Shown: one piece after another, positions 44,917 through 51,061 of the stretch
Layout: each line of letters opens with the position of its first letter
Position numbering within the stretch: position 1 is the stretch's first letter
From: Spirulina subsalsa CS-330
Lineage (GTDB): Bacteria > Cyanobacteriota > Cyanobacteriia > Cyanobacteriales > Spirulinaceae
DNA length: 54,048 bases
NCBI RefSeq assembly: GCF_028330765.1
Contig: NZ_JAQMTY010000176.1
Location: 1-54,048 of the forward strand
Direction: 5' to 3'
Made by a program: the position numbers and the translations under genes
Notes under the pieces: generated by a model
Seen by the model: the letters and a program-made list of their open reading frames with translations, nothing else
What the model was told of the DNA's origin: nothing
Databases searched by the model: none

Positions 44917-44994
44917 GCGATCGCACCAAAAACACCCTTCAAATCCTAGCGCGGGTTGCTTCCTTTGGGCGGGGTGATCCTCCCACGGTGGATG

Positions 44995-45110
44995 CCCTCA
45001 TCCCCAACCCTTCTCCCCGTGGGAGAAGGGAGCTAGAAGCCCTCTCCTGGGGGAGAGGGTTGGGTGAGGGAGCTAGAAGCCCTCTCCTGGGGGAGAGGGT
45101 TGGGTGAGGG
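44995..45110 (-). repeat. 76-bp repeat, right arm, with 40-bp tandem copy
   Basis: 44995-45070 is the inverted counterpart of 44006-44081. Its last 40 bp (45031-45070) are repeated exactly at 45071-45110, showing a recent tandem duplication. Confidence 0.85.
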
Positions 45111-45129
45111 GTTGGAGGCCGATCGCGCC

Positions 45130-45387
45130 CTAACCCTCGTCGGTCTCAGACTTAGCGAACCGTTGCCCCAATTTTTTAACAGCCCAACTCACCACAATGC
45201 CCGCGATCAAAATCGAAATCGCCGGGTTAAACAGAGGCTGCCACAGGGCATACCAGAGATCCCAACCGAGGGGAATCCCCGCCGATCGCCCGATCAGCGC
45301 GATCGCAAACCAAATAAACCCCCCCAACACGAGGAACACATCAAACACCAAAATCCGATCAATCCACTCTAAAACCTTGTTATTCAT
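45130..45387 (-). CDS. Small two-helix membrane protein
   Basis: The 85-residue protein has two hydrophobic segments (about 10-33 and 53-70) and a charged tail (KKLGQRFAKSETDEG). The start MNNKVLEWIDRIL is amphipathic. It looks like a conserved cyanobacterial hypothetical. It lies between repeat elements, with no clear operon partner. Confidence 0.7.
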   Translation of the reverse strand: MNNKVLEWIDRILVFDVFLVLGGFIWFAIALIGRSAGIPLGWDLWYALWQPLFNPAISILIAGIVVSWAVKKLGQRFAKSETDEG

Positions 45388-45622
45388 CGTTCAAATACTG
45401 TCGTTAAAAACACCTTAAAATCATTGCTTCGGTTCCCAATTTTGCCGCAAACCAGGCTAGAAATTATCAAGATCGCCCCATATCTTAATAGTTTTGTACA
45501 GTTAGAGCGATCCTAAATCAATCGGAGATCTGATCTCCTCATCAACAAGGGGCTTCAGCCCCTTGCCTGTTCATGAATCAAATAGGATTGCTATAGAGCC
45601 TAATCCGGCGAAATCAGAATCA
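45388..45622. other. Gap with repeat copy 2, downstream of phoU
   Basis: This stretch contains the 89-bp repeat (45503-45591), whose palindrome may end the phoU transcript, and the leader of the small membrane protein gene. No gene is seen. Confidence 0.45.
45503..45591 (-). repeat. 89-bp dispersed repeat copy 2 (MITE-like)
   Basis: It is the inverted match of 13254-13342 with three visible differences. The sequence just beyond (CTATAG) extends the terminal inverted repeat (TATAGCRATCCTA). The central CAAGGGGCT/AGCCCCTTG hairpin is the same. Confidence 0.75.
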
Positions 45623-46294
45623 TTAACCCCGTTTTCCCGTCACAATATAGGACACTCGCTGGCCGATATTCGTGGCATGATCCGCCATTCGTTCAATATG
45701 CCGAATCGCCAACACCATCAGCAAAATCGGCTCTACTACCCCTTGAATATCCCGTGATTCGGCCAAGGTGCGATAGAGGCGATCGTAAGCATCATCAATG
45801 GTGTCATCCATTGCTTTTAACTCCGCCCCCGCCCCCGGATTGAGATCCGCCAAGGCAATGAGACTCACCGCGAGCATCCCCTGGGCCTGTTGCGACATTT
45901 GCTCAATTTCACCCAGACAGGCATGGGGCGGATAGTTAAACAGTTTGACCGCTAATTCCGTTAAATCCTGGGCGTAGTCCCCAATCCGTTCAAGGTCGCG
46001 CACCAACTGCATAAAGGCACTCAGCAGCCGCAAGTCTTTCGCAACAGGGCGTTGGAGGGTCATCAGTCGCGCACATTCGAGTTCAATACTGCGATAGTAG
46101 CGATCAATTTGGCCTTCAACGGCGGTGATATCTGCGATCGCCTGAAAATCGTGGTGAAAGAAGGCCTGATGACCGAGGCGGCAGGACTGTTCGACCAAGG
46201 TTCCCATCCGCAATACCTCCTGACTCAACTGTTTTAAAGCGCGTTCAAGTTGGGTGGCATGGGGAGAAGTGGAAGCGGAAGCTGATAAAGTCAT
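45623..46294 (-). CDS. phoU: Phosphate signalling protein PhoU
   Basis: The 223-residue helical protein has two PhoU repeats, with the metal-binding signatures ERIGDYAQDL and ERMADHATNIGQR. PhoU links the Pst transporter to the PhoR/SphS kinase and keeps the regulon off when phosphate is plentiful. It lies 83 bp downstream of a histidine kinase on the same strand. Confidence 0.95.
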   Translation of the reverse strand: MTLSASASTSPHATQLERALKQLSQEVLRMGTLVEQSCRLGHQAFFHHDFQAIADITAVEGQIDRYYRSIELECARLMTLQRPVAKDLRLLSAFMQLVRDLERIGDYAQDLTELAVKLFNYPPHACLGEIEQMSQQAQGMLAVSLIALADLNPGAGAELKAMDDTIDDAYDRLYRTLAESRDIQGVVEPILLMVLAIRHIERMADHATNIGQRVSYIVTGKRG

Positions 46295-46377
46295 ATCCGA
46301 AAAATACTATTTAATTGTTAAGGGCTTTTATGAATTCTTTCTATCTTAGACAGGAGTTGATCAGACAAGATTAAGAT

Positions 46378-47682
46378 TTAGTGAATGTTTGGTAACTGAA
46401 TTTGCAGCCATGCGCCCCCAGTGTGGGGATGATTTTGGGCGGTGACTAGTCCACCATGGGCGATCACAATTTGTTGAACGATGGCAAGGCCGAGGCCGCT
46501 GCCGGAGTTGGTTAAGGGAGATTTGATCTGAGGGTGGGTCTCTAAACGCTGGCGCGAGGTGTCGCCTCGATACAGACGTTCAAAAATGAATGGAATTTCG
46601 TCCTCGCGGAAGCCAGGGCCGCTATCAATAACATCAATTGTATGCCAATTTGCTAAATCACTATCGGGGCCGGGGGTATTTAAGGCAACCAGAATTTCGC
46701 CACCTTCGGGACTATGTTTAATGGCATTGTCCAAAACATTCAGCAGCACTTGGATGAAGCGTTCGACATCCACTTCTAGTTCGAGTTCCGCTGAGCCGTG
46801 GTAGCAGAGTCGAAGTTTTTTTTGTTCGGCAATGGGAACGAGGGTTTGCCAGGCGGTCAGGATCAGGGTGGCGACGCGGACGGAGCGACAGTGCAGGAGT
46901 TGATCGGGGTTCGAGGTGAGGCGGCTGAGGTCGAGGCAGCTTTGGATTAGATCCATGAGGCGTTTCAGTTCGCGCAGCATTTGTTCAACCCATTGTTTTT
47001 CGGGGAGGTCAAGGCGGCGCAGGAGGGTTTCGGCGACGAGTTGGATCGAGGTGAGGGGGGTGCGGAGTTCGTGGGTGAGGTCGGAGAAGGCGCGATCGCG
47101 GGCCTGTAAGGCCTCTTGGATGGATTGGCGATTTTCTAAGAAGACCCCCACATGGTTATCGGGAAGGAGCAGGGTAGAAGCCCGCAGGGCGATCGCATAG
47201 GGCGTGGGAACCGCCCAATCTTCTTTCGCCACCGTGGTCGAGCGATAGACCCATTCCTGATGTTGAGATTGCCCTGTGGCGCGGGTGGTTTCAATCAGTT
47301 GATCCAGTTCATAGGAGCGGACGAGTTCGAGCAGGAGGCGCACCTGTCCCGGTTGCCAGCGATCGATCTGCAAGGTTTGGCGAGCGATGGGATTACACCA
47401 GAGCAATTGGTTGATCGCATCAACGCGCAGGTAACCAATGGGGGCCACTTCAAGGATTTTTGTCCAAAGTTGGCCTTGTTGTTGGCTAGTTTGTTGGGTT
47501 TCGAGGAGGCGGTGAAGCGATCGCCGCAGTCGATACAGCGGGGCGAGGGATGACGTATCTTGCAATGCAACGGGCAAAATTTGGAGCAGTTGTTCAACCT
47601 GTTGGGCAAAACGGTACTGTTGCCACGCATTGATCAGCAACCCTGTACATAACCCCAAAACAAACACAAGGACAAGGGACAT
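46378..47682 (-). CDS. sphS: Sensor histidine kinase, SphS/PhoR-like
   Basis: The 434-residue kinase has one N-terminal hydrophobic segment (1-18), a PAS-like domain (about 75-190; LEVAPIGYLRVDAINQLLWCNP), a HisKA box with phospho-accepting His in DLTHELRTP, and an ATPase domain with NVLDNAIKHSPEGG and GSGLGLAIV. Domain order and the neighbouring phoU gene support the phosphate sensor SphS. The response regulator gene is not in the window upstream or downstream. Confidence 0.85.
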   Translation of the reverse strand: MSLVLVFVLGLCTGLLINAWQQYRFAQQVEQLLQILPVALQDTSSLAPLYRLRRSLHRLLETQQTSQQQGQLWTKILEVAPIGYLRVDAINQLLWCNPIARQTLQIDRWQPGQVRLLLELVRSYELDQLIETTRATGQSQHQEWVYRSTTVAKEDWAVPTPYAIALRASTLLLPDNHVGVFLENRQSIQEALQARDRAFSDLTHELRTPLTSIQLVAETLLRRLDLPEKQWVEQMLRELKRLMDLIQSCLDLSRLTSNPDQLLHCRSVRVATLILTAWQTLVPIAEQKKLRLCYHGSAELELEVDVERFIQVLLNVLDNAIKHSPEGGEILVALNTPGPDSDLANWHTIDVIDSGPGFREDEIPFIFERLYRGDTSRQRLETHPQIKSPLTNSGSGLGLAIVQQIVIAHGGLVTAQNHPHTGGAWLQIQLPNIH

Positions 47683-47945
47683 AGAGCAGCTATCAACAGT
47701 GAACGGTGATTGAAACGAGCAACCTCACCGACCCGGAGGCAATGGATCGGGCATGTTGCGCCGATGTGATCACGAAGCGTAGAATACGGAGCGTGGCATA
47801 AACACTCAGGCATTCTCCTCTGTAACCCTGTAATTTTTAGCCCTATCTTAGATCATCTCGATCCTCCGGACTCAAGATCATCGCGGGTCTTGCCCTGAGC
47901 GATGCTTGAACCTGTCAAGATGAAGACAATCCCGCAGCGTTGATT
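47683..47945. other. Divergent upstream region of sphS and queE
   Basis: The 263-bp gap must hold promoters for both divergent genes. I looked for a preQ1 riboswitch ahead of queE and for Pho boxes and saw nothing convincing. Confidence 0.35.
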
Positions 47946-48575
47946 ATGGTCACTCCCTCCCTAACCCCTCACCCCGCCCCGCCGAGCTATCCGATCGTGG
48001 AACAGTTCCACTCGATTCAAGGCGAAGGCGCGTGGGCGGGGGTGAGTGCGTTGTTTATCCGGTTGGGGGGGTGTGATGTGGGCTGCCCCTGGTGCGATAC
48101 GAAAGAATCCTGGCCCCAGGATCATCATCCCCGGCAGGAGGTGGCGGCGTTGGTGGCGGCGGCGGTGGCGGCGGCCCCGGCCATGGTGGTGATCACGGGG
48201 GGGGAACCGTTGCTCCATGATCTCGAACCCTTAACAACGGCGTTACATGAAGCAGGGCAGCGGGTGCATTTGGAAACGTCGGGGGCGTATCCGTTGCGGG
48301 GGACGGTGGATTGGGTGACGCTGTCGCCGAAGCGGTTTAAGCCGCCCCACGGGTCAATCTATCCCCAGGCGCAGGAGTTGAAGGTGGTGGTGAGCGATCG
48401 CACGGATCTCGATTGGGCCGAAACCCAAGCCGCCCAAGTGCCGGATTCCACCCTCTGTTACCTCCAACCGGAATGGCAGACCCCCACGAGCCAAGGGTTG
48501 ATTTTTGACTATGTGCGCCACCATCCCCGCTGGCGGATGAGTCTGCAAACCCACAAACTTTTAGGGGTGCGTTAA
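47946..48575 (+). CDS. queE: 7-carboxy-7-deazaguanine synthase
   Basis: QueE is a radical-SAM enzyme that contracts 6-carboxytetrahydropterin to 7-carboxy-7-deazaguanine on the way to preQ0 and queuosine. The 209 residues include FHSIQGEGAWAG, the CxxxCxxC cluster site GCDVGCPWCDTK, and the SAM-binding ITGGEPL. I choose ATG 47946; TTG 47940 is possible. queD follows 14 bp downstream. Confidence 0.95.
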   Translation: MVTPSLTPHPAPPSYPIVEQFHSIQGEGAWAGVSALFIRLGGCDVGCPWCDTKESWPQDHHPRQEVAALVAAAVAAAPAMVVITGGEPLLHDLEPLTTALHEAGQRVHLETSGAYPLRGTVDWVTLSPKRFKPPHGSIYPQAQELKVVVSDRTDLDWAETQAAQVPDSTLCYLQPEWQTPTSQGLIFDYVRHHPRWRMSLQTHKLLGVR

Positions 48576-48589
48576 TCCCGCGATTCTGC

Positions 48590-48979
48590 ATGATGACTGA
48601 AACCTGGACGATTTATAAAGAGTTCCGTTTTGAGGCGGCGCACCGCTTGCCGAACCACGACGGTAAATGCCAGCGGCTCCACGGTCATAGCTGGGTAGGG
48701 CGGGTCTATGTGCGGGGCGATCGCCTCACGACCGACGGGGCGAAGGCGGGGATGTTGATGGATTTCAGCGCGGTTAAGGACTACCTGACCCCCCTACTGG
48801 AAACCTATCTCGATCACCATTACCTCAACGACACCACCGGCCTACCCAATCCCACCAGTGAATGCCTGGCCCAATGGATTTATCACCGTCTTGATGCGGC
48901 GGGGTTGCCGGGTTTGGATGGGGTGGAAATTCGGGAAACCTGTACATCGGGGTGTTTGTATCGTTGCGATCGCTTCTGA
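48590..48979 (+). CDS. queD: 6-carboxy-5,6,7,8-tetrahydropterin synthase
   Basis: QueD makes 6-carboxytetrahydropterin from dihydroneopterin triphosphate, the substrate of QueE. The 129 residues show zinc ligands in FEAAHRLPNHDGKC and LHGHSW, the catalytic Cys27, DFSAVKDYL, LDHHYLND and NPTSECLAQWI. Its last codons and stop lie in the first unit of a HIP1 tandem array. Confidence 0.95.
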   Translation: MMTETWTIYKEFRFEAAHRLPNHDGKCQRLHGHSWVGRVYVRGDRLTTDGAKAGMLMDFSAVKDYLTPLLETYLDHHYLNDTTGLPNPTSECLAQWIYHRLDAAGLPGLDGVEIRETCTSGCLYRCDRF

Positions 48980-49093
48980 ATCTCACTGCGATCGCTTCTG
49001 AATCTCACTGCGATCGCTGCTGATCTCACTGTGATCGCTGCTGATCTCACTGCGATCGCGCCTGATCTCACTGCGATCGCTCTCCTCTGTGAC
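48965..49093 (+). repeat. HIP1 tandem array, six units of 21-22 bp
   Basis: Six head-to-tail units TGCGATCGC-TTCTGA(A)TCTCAC start at 48965, 48987, 49009, 49030, 49051 and 49072. Units 1 and 2 are identical, units 3 to 5 are 21 bp with small changes (TGTGATCGC in unit 4), and unit 6 is the most altered. The first unit includes the queD stop codon. Confidence 0.92.
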
Positions 49094-49175
49094 GTTTGAT
49101 GAATCCGGGGGACGAGAAGGGCGAACAAGCTTGCTAGCATCAGGGTGATGTGATGTTTCATTCCCCAAAAGCCCC

Positions 49176-49970
49176 ATGGTGTCTTTCAAAATCGTGCCCG
49201 TTTTAGCGATCAGTGCAATCCTGACTGCGCCCTTGGTCTCCACGGGGCGCGATCGCCCTGCCACCCCTCGCCCTGCCACCCCTCGCCCTGCCACCCCACC
49301 CCAACCCACCCAAATTGCCCAAGTGACCACCGCTGCCGACTTTTACCGCCGCTACCAACGCGACCCTAGCACCATCCCCCTCCCCGATTGCGCCACCACC
49401 ACCTCCCAACTCAGTCGCGCCGAAATCCAAGCCATCCTCCTCGAACACAACCGCTCCCGCATGGATGCCGATCGCCACGTTCCCCAAGGCTTACCCCCCC
49501 TTCCCGCCGTCGCCTGGAACTGTGACGCGGCAGCCGTGGCGCAAACCTGGGCCAACCAAAGCAAAGGAACCCAGGGCCACAGCCCCAACCCATGGCGACA
49601 GCAACAGTTTAGCGATCGCACCTCCCTGCAAGGTCAAGCCGCCAAGCTCGGCGAAAATCTAGGCTGGGCGGGGGGAAGTGCCCCCTCAGTGATTCCGCCC
49701 GTGGTGAGCAGCGCCACCGCCTGGGACGCTGAACGCAGCGACTACAACCACAACACAGGCGACTGTAGCGGGGTCTGCGGCCACTATACGCAAATGGTTT
49801 GGCGTGAGAGTACTGCGATCGGCTGTGGGGTGCATCGGGGGGCGGTACAGTTTCCCGGCAGCAGCCAAGTATGGCCCCATGGCTACTTCCTCGCCTGTAC
49901 CTATCACAACGCTGGCAACATCAACGGCGACAACCCCCTCATCCAACATCCCGATTGGTACTATCAATAA
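49176..49970 (+). CDS. Exported CAP-domain (SCP/PR-1-like) protein
   Basis: The 264-residue protein has a signal peptide (1-23), a low-complexity linker with RPATP in tandem (about 27-41), a helical start, and a CAP domain (about 85-250) with ILLEHNRSRMDAD, NCDAAAVAQTWANQS, GENLGWAGG, HYTQMVWRESTAIGCG and GYFLACTYHNAGNI. The CAP histidines and glutamates are present. It probably acts in the periplasm or outside the cell. Role and target are unknown. Confidence 0.92.
   Translation: MVSFKIVPVLAISAILTAPLVSTGRDRPATPRPATPRPATPPQPTQIAQVTTAADFYRRYQRDPSTIPLPDCATTTSQLSRAEIQAILLEHNRSRMDADRHVPQGLPPLPAVAWNCDAAAVAQTWANQSKGTQGHSPNPWRQQQFSDRTSLQGQAAKLGENLGWAGGSAPSVIPPVVSSATAWDAERSDYNHNTGDCSGVCGHYTQMVWRESTAIGCGVHRGAVQFPGSSQVWPHGYFLACTYHNAGNINGDNPLIQHPDWYYQ
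49256..49300 (+). repeat. Three 15-bp tandem repeats coding the RPATP linker
   Basis: CCCTGCCACCCCTCG occurs twice, followed by a third, slightly altered copy. The units keep the reading frame and encode RPATP repeats. Confidence 0.75.
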
Positions 49971-50119
49971 CCGTCGGGGCCGCGTGGTAATTTCCCCATG
50001 ATGCACCTCAGATCCGGGTTACAATCCGAGGCGCAGCGCCGCCAGCCATCCCAGCCCGCTACAATAAAAAACCCCTGCTCCAGCGGGCATAATCACCTTC
50101 ATTGCATCCGGACTACCCT
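49971..50119. other. Region upstream of thiG
   Basis: The gap holds a possible hairpin (CCCGCT near 50066 with AGCGGG near 50087). I looked for a TPP riboswitch ahead of thiG and did not see its conserved core. Confidence 0.35.
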
Positions 50120-50941
50120 ATGTTGACTGCTCCTCCCACCCTCACCACTCCCCAAGACACCCTCACGATCGCCGGTCGCACCTTCACCTCGCGCCTGATG
50201 ACCGGAACCGGCAAATACAGCAATTTTGCCACCATGCAGCAGAGCATCGCCGCCAGTGGCTGCGAAATCGTCACCGTTGCCGTGCGCCGCGTCCAAACCC
50301 AAGCCCCCGGCCATGAAGGGTTAGCCGAAGCGATCGACTGGGGCAAAATCTGGATGTTGCCCAACACCGCCGGCTGCAAAACCGCTGAAGATGCGATCCG
50401 CGTCGCTCGCCTCGGTCGGGAAATGGCGAAACTCCTCGGCCAAGAAGACAACAATTTCGTCAAGCTCGAAGTGATCCCCGATGCGAAATATCTCCTCCCC
50501 GACCCCATCGGCACGTTAGAGGCGGCGGAACAGTTGGTCAAAGAAGGGTTTGCCGTGTTGCCCTACATCAACGCCGATCCCCTCTTGGCGAAGCGCCTCG
50601 AAGAGGTGGGCTGTGCCACGGTGATGCCTTTGGGGTCGCCCATCGGATCGGGTCAGGGGTTAAACAATCTCGCCAACATCAAAATCATCATCGACCAAGC
50701 GAATATTCCCGTGGTGGTGGATGCGGGGATTGGTGCGCCCAGTGAGGCGGCGGCGGCGATGGAGGCGGGAGCCGATGCGCTGTTGATTAATAGCGCGATC
50801 GCCCTCGCCCAAAACCCGCCCGCTATGGCCCAAGCAATGGGCATGGCTGCGATCGCGGGTCGTCTCGCCTACCAAGCCGGACGCATTCCCATCAAAGCCT
50901 ACGCCGCCGCCAGTTCCCCCCTCACCGGAACCATCAGCTAA
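50120..50941 (+). CDS. thiG: Thiazole synthase
   Basis: ThiG builds the thiazole phosphate of thiamine from 1-deoxy-D-xylulose 5-phosphate and thiocarboxylated ThiS. I choose ATG 50120 ([14 protein letters not shown]), giving 273 residues; TTG 50102 is possible. Visible: [37 protein letters not shown] with the Schiff-base lysine, [10 protein letters not shown] and [12 protein letters not shown]. No thiS or other thiamine gene is adjacent. Confidence 0.96.
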   Translation: MLTAPPTLTTPQDTLTIAGRTFTSRLMTGTGKYSNFATMQQSIAASGCEIVTVAVRRVQTQAPGHEGLAEAIDWGKIWMLPNTAGCKTAEDAIRVARLGREMAKLLGQEDNNFVKLEVIPDAKYLLPDPIGTLEAAEQLVKEGFAVLPYINADPLLAKRLEEVGCATVMPLGSPIGSGQGLNNLANIKIIIDQANIPVVVDAGIGAPSEAAAAMEAGADALLINSAIALAQNPPAMAQAMGMAAIAGRLAYQAGRIPIKAYAAASSPLTGTIS

Positions 50942-51061
50942 ACTGCATTAAATTCCCCACGTATAAAAATTCGCTAATTCTTGGGTATGATAGGCGGGTT
51001 AGGGTGCGATTTCATGTTTTGATGCTATATTTCCGATTCGCCGCGATCTGGCCATAGATTC

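Noticed and set aside
47683-47945. PreQ1 riboswitch ahead of queE
   Set aside because: No short hairpin with an A-rich tail of the preQ1 type was seen in this stretch.
48965-49093. Short CRISPR-like array after queD
   Set aside because: Units are 21-22 bp directly adjacent with no unique spacers; it is a simple tandem repeat built on HIP1.
49971-50119. TPP riboswitch ahead of thiG
   Set aside because: The conserved core (CTGAGA and the ACCTGA-GATAAT-type segments) could not be found.
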